This document shows, piece by piece, positions 1 through 7,773 of a stretch of 46,460 bases of DNA (position 1 is the stretch's first letter; each line of letters starts with the position of its first letter). Location: the NCBI GenBank assembly GCA_944392765.1, contig CALXXU010000012.1:1-46460 (forward strand). The letters run 5' to 3'. Under the pieces are notes generated by a model that was given only the letters and a program-made list of their open reading frames with translations, was not told where the DNA came from and searched no databases. A program made the position numbers and the translations under genes. Origin of the DNA: an uncultured Anaerobiospirillum sp. GTDB taxonomy: Bacteria > Pseudomonadota > Gammaproteobacteria > Enterobacterales > Succinivibrionaceae.

Positions 1-921
1 ATCGCAGGCTCCAAGTGGCGTGAGTGGAATGGTCAATTCCGCGATGACGTCCGCTCCTTTATCCGTGGCGATTCCCACTCGCTCAAGAAGTTTGTATTGC
101 GCTTAATCGGCTCGCCTGATATCTACAACGAGCGCGAGATCGACCCACAAAAGAGCATCAACTTCATTACCTGCCACGACGGTTTCACCCTGCATGACTT
201 GGTGACTTACGCCTATCGCCACAACCTCGACAATGGCGAGATGGGCCGTGACGGCAATGACAACAACTACTCGGCCAACTACGGCATTGAAGGCGAGACC
301 GACAACGAGAGCTTAAATCGTCTGCGTCTGCGTCAATGCAAGAATATGATGGCCTTGACTATCTTATCGATGGGTACCCCGATGATCTTAATGGGTGATG
401 AGATCTTGCGTACCCAAAAGGGCAACAACAACGCCTACTGCCAAGACAACGAGCTGAGCTATATGAACTGGGAATTAACCCCAGAACAAGAGGATATGCT
501 CAACTTCACCCGCCAGATGATCCGCCGTCGTACCATGCGTACCCGAAGCTCGGCGACTCATCGACGCAAGTCCTACACCATGCTCGATCGCGTCTTGCGC
601 AGCACCAAGCTGCAATGGCACGGCGTACGTCCATTCCAGCCTGATTGGTCGGACCAAAGCCATACCATTGGTGTGCTCGCCTATTGGGGTCAATACCAGA
701 TCTACGCTTACGTCTTCGTCAATGCTTTCTGGGAAGATCTGCAAATCGAGCTGCCACCGCTGCCACGCAATGCCAAGAGCCAGTGGAGTCTCTTGGTTAA
801 CACCGCCGATGAGACCCCACAAGATGTCACCAACATCTTTGCCATGCCAAAGTATGGCCCAGGTAGCATCTTAAATATCGAAGCGCGCTCCCTTATTATC
901 TTGGTAAGTCCTGCCTTCTAA
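1..921 (+). CDS. glgX: Glycogen debranching enzyme (isoamylase/GlgX type), 3' part only
   Basis: The reading frame is open from the first base, so the gene starts outside the window; 306 codons are visible. GlgX-type GH13 enzymes hydrolyse alpha-1,6 branches of glycogen in the cytoplasm. Near the visible start is a GH13 isoamylase segment (EWNGQFRDDVRSFIRGD), followed by CHDGFTLHDLV, which matches the conserved region carrying the last catalytic-site His-Asp. The remainder fits the C-terminal beta domain (roughly the last 110 residues). A strong hairpin follows the stop. Seen: motifs and frame. Known: the family reaction. Inferred: that the missing 5' part is intact and that the enzyme is GlgX rather than another isoamylase-type debrancher. 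Confidence 0.85.
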   Translation: MAGSKWREWNGQFRDDVRSFIRGDSHSLKKFVLRLIGSPDIYNEREIDPQKSINFITCHDGFTLHDLVTYAYRHNLDNGEMGRDGNDNNYSANYGIEGETDNESLNRLRLRQCKNMMALTILSMGTPMILMGDEILRTQKGNNNAYCQDNELSYMNWELTPEQEDMLNFTRQMIRRRTMRTRSSATHRRKSYTMLDRVLRSTKLQWHGVRPFQPDWSDQSHTIGVLAYWGQYQIYAYVFVNAFWEDLQIELPPLPRNAKSQWSLLVNTADETPQDVTNIFAMPKYGPGSILNIEARSLIILVSPAF

Positions 922-943
922 CCGAGCAAACTTGACCAAGCTC

Positions 944-992
944 CCAAGACAGCCCGCCCCAGCTTTCGCTGCGGCGGGCTGTCGCGTCTTGG
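944..992 (+). terminator. Terminator-like hairpin after the debranching enzyme gene
   Basis: A long GC-rich inverted repeat: CCAAGACAGCCCGCC (944-958) pairs with a right arm at 973-992 that has a small bulge. The loop is 14 nt. No long T-run follows, so it may act as a 3' stabiliser or a weak terminator. Confidence 0.6.
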
Positions 993-1155
993 TAGTAGGC
1001 AGAAGCTCTTGAGTAGGCAGAAGCTGCCCCGCTGTGAGCTTGAGCGCGCTCACACAATAGGCCTTTGAATAGGCCTTTGCGTGGGGGTACGCCTTTTTTG
1101 AGCGCGGGCCCGTGCTAGAATGAGCCGTTGTTATTTTCTGTCGAGGATTTCTGCC

Positions 1156-1995
1156 GTGGACTTTAAGCCCGTACCACCTGATGGCAAGGTCTATGACCTG
1201 CGCAACCAAGGTAAAGTTAAGACTACTGAGGAAGTCGAGCAAGAAAAAAAGGAACGGCACGAAAAGATGCGCCGCAACCTGCGCTTAGTCGCGATCGTCT
1301 TAGCAATCTATTATTTTGCTAGCGCCGGCTATTCGTGGTACCAAGAGTCGCAATTGGAGCAAGGTGCGGTCGTAGCCCAGAATATGGCCAATCCTCTGGC
1401 CAACCCACATGATTTTCGCAATACCTTCAACAGTTTAATCAACGCTGCTGACACTTCCCTGCCAACAGCTAACGCCAATGACACCCCTGAGGGCTTCATT
1501 GCCGTGCTCTCCACTGCAGTCGAAATGCAGGGCTACGCTAAGCCTAACTCTAAGGAATTACAAAGCGTCCAAATTCAAACGCGCTATCCTGACGCCTTCC
1601 CGCCTGAGAGCTTGGTCGCTTTTGAAAACTTCATCTTAGCCTGTGAGCGTATGGCCGATCCGAACGCGACCATGGAGCGCGCTCATGAGGTCATGAACAA
1701 TTTTGGCTTGGTTCCAGCTGTAGACGCCAACCCTGACGATAAGAATTTTGAACCGGCCGTAGTGCAATCGGCTCACTTTGAGTACCGCACCACCTTTAGC
1801 GCAGGTCCGATTGATGAGCTGACCTTGGTCGCCACGCCAATCATCAATTTGATGAACACAGCAGGTGGCGATGTCCCAGCACTTGAGTCTAGCTCGCAAG
1901 CAGTAGCAGCTAACTCGGATGTACCAGCAGTCAGCGACGTGACTGCGGCCAACGGCGACGTGCCAGCGGTCAACAGCGATGTGCCAGCGCTCTAG
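1156..1995 (+). CDS. Hypothetical membrane-anchored protein with a degenerate C-terminal repeat
   Basis: Not recognised. The GTG at 1156 is preferred because a GAGG (1143-1146) lies 9 nt upstream; an in-frame ATG at 1120 has no such site. The product is about 279 residues: a short charged cytoplasmic stretch rich in Lys/Glu/Arg, one membrane helix at about residues 42-60 (LRLVAIVLAIYYFASAGY), then a soluble domain that should face the periplasm. The last 40 residues hold repeats of a DVPA(V/L) unit separated by Ser/Asn/Ala, which looks like a flexible tail that can change length. It stands alone between the debranching enzyme and an oxidoreductase. Membrane topology follows from the sequence; function is unknown. 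Confidence 0.75.
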   Translation: MDFKPVPPDGKVYDLRNQGKVKTTEEVEQEKKERHEKMRRNLRLVAIVLAIYYFASAGYSWYQESQLEQGAVVAQNMANPLANPHDFRNTFNSLINAADTSLPTANANDTPEGFIAVLSTAVEMQGYAKPNSKELQSVQIQTRYPDAFPPESLVAFENFILACERMADPNATMERAHEVMNNFGLVPAVDANPDDKNFEPAVVQSAHFEYRTTFSAGPIDELTLVATPIINLMNTAGGDVPALESSSQAVAANSDVPAVSDVTAANGDVPAVNSDVPAL

Positions 1996-2040
1996 GCTTT
2001 TTGCTCTAAGATTTTGCTCTGTTCTTTTTTGACTATTTTT

Positions 2041-2084
2041 GGAGGCGGCGCCCGGCAATTTAAGCTCGGCGCCGATTTTTGATG
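2041..2084 (+). promoter_or_regulatory. SD-hairpin-ATG arrangement ahead of the oxidoreductase gene
   Basis: GGAGG (2041-2045) is followed at once by a hairpin, CGGCGCC (2046-2052) with GGCGCCG (2068-2074), then ATTTTTG and the ATG at 2082. Unfolded, the GGAGG is 36 nt from the start codon. If the hairpin forms, it lies 7 nt away, which is optimal. The same hairpin plus T-run could also terminate transcripts from the preceding gene. Confidence 0.5.
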
Positions 2085-3056
2085 AAAGTTGGTATTCTCG
2101 CTGCCGGCGGTATCGCCAAGACCATGGCTCGTACTTTAAACGAGCTCAAGCATCCTGAGATTGAGCTCTACGCTGTAGGCTCACGCACACAAGAGCGCGC
2201 TGACGCCTTTGCGCAGGAGTTTGGCGTACCTAAGGCCTATGGCTCATACGAGGATTTAGCCTCCGATCCTGAGGTTGACCTCATTTACATTGCCTCCCCA
2301 CACTCGGAGCACCATATCCACGCTAAGCTTTGTCTTGATCACAAGAAGGCAATCTTAGTCGAGAAGGCCTTTACCGCCAACGAACAGATGGCCCGTGATG
2401 TCTTAGCCTACGGCAAGGCTCAAAACACCTTAGTCACCGAAGCCATTTGGACGCGCTATATGCCATCGCGTGCCATCATTATGGAAGCGATTAACGCCGG
2501 TAAAATCGGTACCCCGTACTCGATTCAGGCAAACTTAGGCTACCCAATTTGCTTAAAGGAGCGCATTGCGCGCCCTGAGCTCGCGGGCGGTGCCTTACTT
2601 GATTTAGGCGTGTACCCAATCAACTTTGCCATGATGTTCTTTGGCCACGACATCAAGGAAATTAAGGGTATCTGCGTCAAGGGCCCAAGCGGTGTGGACC
2701 TGATAGATAACATCAGCCTCATCTTCAAGGACGGCAAGATGGCCTCGCTCCATGCTACGGCAATGGGTCCTGCCAACCGCATCGGTATCATCATGGGTTC
2801 TGAGGGCTATATCGAGGTCCAGAACATCAACAATCCTGAAAAGGTTAAGGTCTTCAATAAGGATCACCAGCTGATCGAAGAGCTGCCGCTGCCTCAGCAG
2901 GTCACCGGCTATGAGTACCAAGTAATCTCGTGCCTGCATGCCTTAAAGGAAGGCCGCCTAGAGTGCCCAGAGATGCCACACCAGCACACCTTAGACGTCA
3001 TGCACGTGATGGACGAGCTCAGAAAGCAGTGGGATATCAAGTACCCATTTGAATAG
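2082..3056 (+). CDS. Gfo/Idh/MocA-family NAD(P)-dependent oxidoreductase
   Basis: A 324-residue cytoplasmic dehydrogenase, the usual length for the family. The N-terminal Rossmann fold begins at residue 2 with VGILAAGGIAKTMA, matching the glycine-rich dinucleotide-binding motif, and continues through an acidic strand end and IASPHSEH. EKAFTAN at about residue 95 occupies the place of the family's E-K-P motif, with Ala for Pro. The C-terminal half (from about residue 120) is the family's mixed beta-sheet domain, with AGGALLDLGVYPINFA as in dihydrodiol-dehydrogenase-like members. Substrate is not predictable; a sugar or cyclic polyol is likely. A convergent terminator separates it from the DUF3737 gene. 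Confidence 0.85.
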   Translation: MKVGILAAGGIAKTMARTLNELKHPEIELYAVGSRTQERADAFAQEFGVPKAYGSYEDLASDPEVDLIYIASPHSEHHIHAKLCLDHKKAILVEKAFTANEQMARDVLAYGKAQNTLVTEAIWTRYMPSRAIIMEAINAGKIGTPYSIQANLGYPICLKERIARPELAGGALLDLGVYPINFAMMFFGHDIKEIKGICVKGPSGVDLIDNISLIFKDGKMASLHATAMGPANRIGIIMGSEGYIEVQNINNPEKVKVFNKDHQLIEELPLPQQVTGYEYQVISCLHALKEGRLECPEMPHQHTLDVMHVMDELRKQWDIKYPFE

Positions 3057-3110
3057 GCCGCCTACTCACAGCGGCTGCCCTAGTGCAGTCAGCGTATAGT
3101 GCCAAGCGCG

Positions 3111-3136
3111 CAAAGCCCTCCAAATGGAGGGCTTTG
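3111..3136. terminator. Bidirectional intrinsic terminator between convergent genes
   Basis: A perfect 11-bp stem, CAAAGCCCTCC (3111-3121) with GGAGGGCTTTG (3126-3136), and a 4-nt loop, between the plus-strand oxidoreductase gene and the minus-strand DUF3737 gene. It is symmetrical enough to serve both. Confidence 0.8.
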
Positions 3137-3163
3137 TGTTAAGAGAGCGCGGCGTGATCAGAG

Positions 3164-4072
3164 TTAAAGCAATTGCTTACCGGCCACGAACACGGTGCAA
3201 GTGCATGGATGTACCTGCTCGGAGGTAATCAGCTCGCCTAAGCTGTCGCAGTGAATGGAGCCGGAAAGCGGATTCTTGATCGAATCGACATGGCCTTGGA
3301 TAGTGGCTTCGATCTGCGAGTACTCAAAGGCACGATCGGCGTGTTCCATGGTGCAGTTGATCAGCTTTAAATTCTTGCAATAGCACAGCGGCTGTAAGCT
3401 CTTGATATGGCAGTTGATCAAGGTCAGACCATCGGAGTACCAAGCAAAGTACTCAGTGCTGATCGTGCTGTTCTTGACCGTGACATTCTTAGCGTGCCAC
3501 AGCAGATCCTTAGTCTCGATCGTGCTGTCCTCAATCACGGCATTTTCTACGTACTGGAAGGCGTACTTGCCGGTAGCCTTGACGTTCTTTAAGGTGAGGT
3601 TCTTGGCCTCTAAGAACGCATAAACCGAGTTTAAGCGGCAATCGCTCATGACGATATCAGAGCTCTTCCAGCCAAACTCTTCCGAGTCGATATCGCAGCC
3701 GCGCATAGTGATGTCGTGGCACTCTCGGATATTCTTAACCGAGTGCAGAGTGCAATTCTCAATTAAGCCGTGCTCGTCGTACCACAGCGGGGCACGAGTC
3801 TCTTCGTTGAAGGTGCAGCCGCGCATAATGAAATTGCGGTCATGCCACATGACATAGCGCATGGCAAAGGTGCTGTCTTCAACTAAGAAGTTAGAACTCT
3901 CTTTTAAGGCCGATTCACCATCGACCGGACCGCCAAAATGGCACTTAGAGACCTTAAGCCCCTCACTGTGGTAGAGAGCACGCTCAGCATCAAAGGACTG
4001 ACCTGACAGCTCCTTAGCAAACTTGGTGGGAGCCCACTTAGGTAATTGCTCGGTGGCTACTTCTGATTGCAT
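3164..4072 (-). CDS. DUF3737 family protein (predicted right-handed beta-helix)
   Basis: A 302-residue protein made of short repeating strands (for example IMRGCTFNEE, IENCTLHSV, ITMRGCDIDSE, LTLINCHIKS) about every 20 residues, with recurring Asn/Cys at turns. This is the pattern of a right-handed parallel beta-helix. The N-terminal segment (HFGGPVDGESALKES) and the many Trp/His positions match the DUF3737 family as I know it; its molecular function is not established. No signal peptide is visible, so it is probably cytoplasmic. It may be transcribed with the upstream decarboxylase-like gene, but a 255-bp gap with a large inverted repeat lies between them. Confidence 0.8.
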   Translation of the reverse strand: MQSEVATEQLPKWAPTKFAKELSGQSFDAERALYHSEGLKVSKCHFGGPVDGESALKESSNFLVEDSTFAMRYVMWHDRNFIMRGCTFNEETRAPLWYDEHGLIENCTLHSVKNIRECHDITMRGCDIDSEEFGWKSSDIVMSDCRLNSVYAFLEAKNLTLKNVKATGKYAFQYVENAVIEDSTIETKDLLWHAKNVTVKNSTISTEYFAWYSDGLTLINCHIKSLQPLCYCKNLKLINCTMEHADRAFEYSQIEATIQGHVDSIKNPLSGSIHCDSLGELITSEQVHPCTCTVFVAGKQLL

Positions 4073-4122
4073 ATCACGCTGTTCCTAAAAGATTGGCGTT
4101 ATTGATTGACTGACGGGAATGA

Positions 4123-4179
4123 TTGCGGTGAGCCGCATACCTGGCCTAGCTAAAACTAAGTCCAGACGGCTCACCGCAA
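4123..4179. repeat. 13-bp perfect inverted repeat upstream of the DUF3737 gene
   Basis: TTGCGGTGAGCCG (4123-4135) is exactly complementary to 4167-4179. The 31-nt centre can add CTGG/CCAG pairing. It lies between two minus-strand genes. It has no T-run, so it is not a typical intrinsic terminator. Confidence 0.75.
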
Positions 4180-4262
4180 AGGTTATACAGCATAGCGCTA
4201 ATCGCGCCAGTTGAGCTCACTGGGGGCAAATGCACCCTGATGGTGCCTTTGCTCATGTAGGG

Positions 4263-4334
4263 CTTAGGCCCATAAACCCTAGCGAACTTAGGCCCAGAAA
4301 AACTAGTGGGCTTAGGCCCATCAGGCTCTACTTC
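4263..4334. repeat. 24-bp tandem repeat at the end of the decarboxylase-like gene
   Basis: CTTAGGCCCA recurs at 4263, 4287 and 4311, an exact 24-bp period. The units are otherwise diverged, and the last one runs over the stop codon of the minus-strand gene (4328). TGGGC/GCCCA within units can form small hairpins. Confidence 0.7.
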
Positions 4335-5095
4335 TGAGCGTTCTTTAAGTATCGGGCTAAGACGTCTTGGGCGACCTTGCCTTCAGCGGCACCGATTTCC
4401 TTTTGCATGAAGTTAGCAAAGTCCTGCAGCTGCTCAAAAGTCCAGCCGACATTGTGAGCAATGCGATAGTGCGAGTCTAATTGGGCTGGAGCAGGTAAGC
4501 TGGCTAAAGCAGCGATGGTGATGATCTCGCGATCCTTAAAGGACAGGACATCTACAGCAAAGATATCGCCAAAGAGGTGCTCCTTGAGGTAGGTATCGAT
4601 ATTAGGGCTGAAATTAAAGAGCGGTCCCTTAACTGGAGCGCCACTGGCCTCAGTTTGAACCTTGGTGCCTAACTCACGGATATTAGTGCCCTCAGGTAAT
4701 GGAGTAGGCTCTGGGCCCATATTGAGGGTGACACCCTTTTGCTTATTTTCCTCGACGATGCCTAAGAGCACGCCCAAGGCGGTTAAACTGCGTGGGAAGC
4801 CGCAATAAGCGTAGATATGCTCTAACCCAGCCTTAAGCTCATTGACGGTCATACCTTGAGCTAAAGCCTGCTCTAAGGCAGCCTTAAGCTCGGTGGTCTT
4901 GCCTTGGGCAGCATAGGCGGCAACCTTGGCTAAGGCATACTCACGTACCCCCAAGGTGGTGCTGCTGCTGGTGGCAGCTAAGATCTGATGCTCCCCCGAA
5001 CCGGCCGAAACCGCGCCATCACTTTCAGCGGCTAAGCACAGACCAGCAGAGCACGATACGGCTAAAACTGCCAACTTCAAACCACAAAACTTCAT
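4328..5095 (-). CDS. Exported carboxymuconolactone decarboxylase (CMD)-family protein
   Basis: A 255-residue protein with a clear signal peptide (MKFCGLKLAVLAVSCSAG..., cleavage near residue 22), so it acts in the periplasm. Two CMD-like helical repeats follow: residues about 50-120 (YALAKVAAYAAQGK through AYCGFPRSLTALG) and about 170-245 (IAALASLPAPAQLDSHYRIAHNVGW). The family includes gamma-carboxymuconolactone decarboxylase and AhpD-like peroxidase partners. The AhpD CxxC pair is absent, so a decarboxylase or unknown role is more likely. It is divergent from an exported alpha/beta hydrolase, a pairing that suggests action on the same small molecule. A shared operator-like palindrome lies between them. 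Confidence 0.8.
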   Translation of the reverse strand: MKFCGLKLAVLAVSCSAGLCLAAESDGAVSAGSGEHQILAATSSSTTLGVREYALAKVAAYAAQGKTTELKAALEQALAQGMTVNELKAGLEHIYAYCGFPRSLTALGVLLGIVEENKQKGVTLNMGPEPTPLPEGTNIRELGTKVQTEASGAPVKGPLFNFSPNIDTYLKEHLFGDIFAVDVLSFKDREIITIAALASLPAPAQLDSHYRIAHNVGWTFEQLQDFANFMQKEIGAAEGKVAQDVLARYLKNAQK

Positions 5096-5264
5096 TTCCC
5101 ACTCCTTACCTTAAAACACCTTATAAGAGCTCAAGGCCACGCAAACGGAAATCTGACGCCTTGAGCGCATGACGTCATATTAGGGAAGTTGAGGTTAATC
5201 GCCTAGCGCCATTCTTCTCAAAGCCTTGCCTAAATTTATCGCACTTTGCCATAGATTTTTCTTA

Positions 5265-5279
5265 TGACATGAAATGTCA
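5265..5279. promoter_or_regulatory. Candidate operator in the divergent promoter region
   Basis: TGACAT-GAA-ATGTCA is a perfect 6+3+6 palindrome within the AT-rich spacer between the divergent decarboxylase-like and hydrolase genes. A further TATGACA half-site lies about 30 bp downstream (5293-5299). It is well placed for a shared regulator. No regulator gene is adjacent. Confidence 0.45.
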
Positions 5280-5368
5280 AAATAGAATTTGCTATGACAA
5301 TGGCGCAAGACTAAATTAATTGCATGGCAAGCACAGGTGCTTGCGCCCTTGTTATGGAGATTGTCGCG

Positions 5369-6484
5369 ATGTTAACCAAGCTTCGTTTTTCCTTATTAGC
5401 AGCTGCTGCTCTGACTATGTGCGCTAGCGCCGCTGATGTGCGCCCAACTCAAGGCTCACCTGCTGGCGCAGGCGTAGTTGACCCTTCGATGGCTCCAGGT
5501 CACACCCAAGTGATCGATGGCTTAACCTTGACCACCGATTGGGATAAGGTTTTTGAGTTAAGCGATGCAGTGGAGCACTCCAAGGTGGTATTCCACAATC
5601 GCTTCGGTATCAAGTTGGCCGCTGACCTCTATTTGCCTAAAAATCGTGAGGGCAAGCTGCCCGCCATTGCCGTAAGCGGCCCATTTGGTGCGGTCAAGGA
5701 GCAAGTCTCCGGTCAATATGCCCAGAAGCTGGCTGAGCAAGGCTTTATTGCCCTGGCTTTTGACCCATCCTTTACTGGTGAAAGTGGCGGTGAGGGCCGT
5801 TTCATGGCCTCGCCTGACTTCGGCACTGAGGACTTTAGCGCCGCAGTCGACTATCTTTCCAATCGTGACGATGTGGACGCCAATGCCATCGGCATCTTAG
5901 GCATCTGCGGTTGGGGTGGTTTTGCCGTCAATACTGCCGCAGTAGATACCCGCATCAAGGCCACCGTAGCTTCAACTATGTACGACATGACGCGTGTGAC
6001 CGCCAAGGGCTATGATGATGCCGCCGACACCAAGGAAGCTCGTGCCGCTATGCGCAAGGCTTTCAGCGAGCAGCGTACCTTGGACTACAACGCTCCTTTA
6101 GCTAAGCGCGCCGGAGGCGTACCAGCTGAGCTGCCCGAGGACGCGCCACAATTCATGAAGGACTACCACGCTTTCTACAAGACTGAGCGCGGCTATCACC
6201 CACGCTCCTTAGGATCCAATGACGGCTGGCTCTTTACCTCGGCCTCGACCCTGCTCAATGCCCCAATTCTGCACTACGCTAACGAAATCGACAGTGCGGT
6301 CTTAATCGTCCACGGTGCCGATGCCCACTCGCGTTATATGGGTGAGGGCGCTTACAAGCAGCTCGTCGGTGACAACAAGAAGTTAATCATCGTCCCTAAC
6401 GCACGTCACACCGACCTCTACGACGACTTCACCAAGATCCCTATGGACGAGATCGTATCCTTCTACAACACTTACCTTCAGTAA
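5369..6484 (+). CDS. Exported alpha/beta hydrolase of the dienelactone-hydrolase type
   Basis: Start chosen at the ATG at 5369: TGGAG (5355-5359) is 9 nt upstream and the product then begins with a good signal peptide (MLTKLRFSLLAAAALTMCASA). An upstream in-frame ATG at 5324 lacks both. The mature protein of about 350 residues has an alpha/beta hydrolase fold: strand LPAIAVSGPFG, a nucleophile elbow GICGWGG with Cys (about residue 180) in place of Ser as in dienelactone hydrolases, an acid in HGADAHSR and the catalytic His in NARHTDLYD near the end. Similar proteins (YcjY-like) are often annotated as dienelactone hydrolases. The substrate is unknown; it is divergent from the CMD-family gene. 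An inverted-repeat element and a strong terminator follow. Confidence 0.82.
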   Translation: MLTKLRFSLLAAAALTMCASAADVRPTQGSPAGAGVVDPSMAPGHTQVIDGLTLTTDWDKVFELSDAVEHSKVVFHNRFGIKLAADLYLPKNREGKLPAIAVSGPFGAVKEQVSGQYAQKLAEQGFIALAFDPSFTGESGGEGRFMASPDFGTEDFSAAVDYLSNRDDVDANAIGILGICGWGGFAVNTAAVDTRIKATVASTMYDMTRVTAKGYDDAADTKEARAAMRKAFSEQRTLDYNAPLAKRAGGVPAELPEDAPQFMKDYHAFYKTERGYHPRSLGSNDGWLFTSASTLLNAPILHYANEIDSAVLIVHGADAHSRYMGEGAYKQLVGDNKKLIIVPNARHTDLYDDFTKIPMDEIVSFYNTYLQ

Positions 6485-6494
6485 TTACACCTTA

Positions 6495-6635
6495 TTATAG
6501 CAAACCTCAGTGATTTTGGCTAATTAACTTTATTATAATCATCAAGCAAAACCGCTTGTTTAAGCCGTTCTTCTGAAATTTTATAAAATTATAAAACAAA
6601 AATCTATTAGCAAAAACTAATGGCGTTTGCTATAA
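6495..6635. mobile_element. MITE-like 141-bp AT-rich inverted-repeat element
   Basis: TTATAGCAAAC (6495-6505) and its exact complement GTTTGCTATAA (6625-6635) bound an AT-rich segment. The inverted similarity continues inward, with most of the next 19 bases matching, including TTTT and GCTAAT blocks. The outer TTATA/TATAA would allow a TA target duplication as in Tc1/IS630-type elements, but that cannot be proven here. It lies between the hydrolase stop codon and its terminator and holds no ORF. It could instead be an ancient transcript-end hairpin. Confidence 0.45.
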
Positions 6636-6644
6636 CTATGCGGC

Positions 6645-6680
6645 AAGGTTCGAGCTCGACGAGCTTGGGCCTTTTTTATT
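6645..6680 (+). terminator. Rho-independent terminator
   Basis: AAGGTTCGAGCTC (6645-6657) pairs over its full 13 nt, allowing three G-U pairs, with GAGCTTGGGCCTT (6661-6673). The loop is 3 nt and the arm ends in TTTTTTATT. It should terminate transcription from the hydrolase gene. The remaining bases up to 6860 hold nothing else I can identify. Confidence 0.85.
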
Positions 6681-6860
6681 GCGCAAAACCAGCCCTTGCG
6701 CACTTGCCATCACACTGCGCCCTCAGCATATCTCCTCAGCGCGCAGTGCGCCTCTTCTCAGCGCACAGACGTGCAGTGCTTAGAACCTAAGGCCCAATTG
6801 TTGTCCTTAGAGCTTAACCCCAGGGCTAACCCTGAGCGTGGCTGCGCAGTTTCTGCGCTT

Positions 6861-7470
6861 TTAGAGCTTAGTGATCTCGTAAGCTTCGCCCGCGATAATT
6901 TGGTGCTGCGTTTGCGGCTCGTCTTGAGCATTGTCCGACACGTTGTCCTGCGCATCAGGCTGAGCATCAGGCTGAGCATCAGGCTGAGCATCAGACTGTG
7001 CCTGATCCGGTGCGTTGCTCTGCACCCCCAGCTGCTCTTGCAGCTGAGCGATCCGTTCTTTGAGCTGAGCTTGTTGCTCTTTGAGCTTTTCCTGCTCTTG
7101 TTTGGCATCAGCAATCGCTTGCTTATTCGCCTCAAGCTCTTTAATTAACGCTTGCTCTTCTTCTTTTGCTGCCGCCAGCTGCGCTTTGAGCTCTGCGTCA
7201 TGCTGAGCTTGCCGCTTTTGTGCCTGCTCCATAAGCAGCTCATAAGAGCGGCAGACCACCCACTGACCTTGGTGCACAAAGCCTACTAAGAGGCGGCTGA
7301 CACAATCACGGGGATCTTCCACCTCGTAGTTGATGTTCAATATGTAATAGACCAAGTACTCATCCTGATCAGGGTTGTAAATCACGCGTGCGCCATCACG
7401 GAAGCTTTCAGGTATAAAAGCCAAAACTTCCTCGGTGCTCAAACGTTCAGCCTTTTTCTTCTTGGTCATG
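6861..7470 (-). CDS. Hypothetical coiled-coil protein with DAQP repeats
   Basis: Not recognised. Start at the ATG at 7470, preceded by GAGGAG about 5 nt upstream. The 202-residue product has a lysine-rich N-terminus, a globular domain at about residues 10-75 (FIPESFRDGARVIYNPDQDEYLVYYILN, then WVVCRSYELL), a long Ala/Glu/Gln/Lys coiled coil at about 80-145, and a Gln/Asp-rich tail with three perfect DAQP units after one imperfect copy. The repeat is exact at DNA level too (12-bp unit, about 6953-6992), so copy number may vary without a frameshift. No signal peptide. The antisense frame is also open here because of the repeats, but it is a shadow. Confidence 0.7.
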
Positions 7471-7610
7471 ATCACTCCTCACCAATCCACCACTCGCCCA
7501 TCATAACCGCATCTTGGGCCTTACGACAGCCAATTTTCTCGAATTAACCTTTAGGCTCATCGTTTGGCCCTTCCATCTTGGTTCTATCACGCCCCCGGTA
7601 ATTGGTTTTG

Positions 7611-7772
7611 TGCTAAGATTTTGGCCCCGCACGGCCGTGAATATGCGGCGCAATGCTACAGCACAATACGGCGGCACCAAATTACGGTGCAATATAGCGG
7701 CAGGCACACTACGGCTTGGACAGAGCCGATGGGATTTGTCACGTTTTCTGAAGCCTAAAGAGAGAGGTTTGG
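7611..7772 (+). promoter_or_regulatory. mntP leader: extended -10, palindrome and imperfect repeats
   Basis: TGCTAAGAT (7611-7619) reads as an extended -10 without a good -35. It is followed by a perfect palindrome CACGGCCGTG (7630-7639) and three imperfect repeats of about 26 nt built on GCGGC...CAATA (about 7646-7720). mntP leaders commonly carry a yybP-ykoY manganese riboswitch or MntR sites. I cannot recognise the riboswitch core here, so the structure is only a candidate regulator. The interval 7471-7773 contains no gene. Confidence 0.35.
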
Positions 7773-7773
7773 T

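Noticed and set aside
4123-4179. Insertion element upstream of the DUF3737 gene
   Set aside because: A perfect 13-bp inverted repeat but short span and no flanking direct repeat, so I list it only as a repeat.
6696-7148. 150-codon plus-strand ORF opposite the coiled-coil gene
   Set aside because: It is the antisense of a repeat-rich gene; it is Arg/Leu/Ser rich, lacks a ribosome-binding site, and the minus-strand frame has a good start and domain-like sequence.
7492-7773. yybP-ykoY manganese riboswitch ahead of mntP
   Set aside because: I looked for the conserved core and could not find it; only generic repeats and a palindrome are visible.
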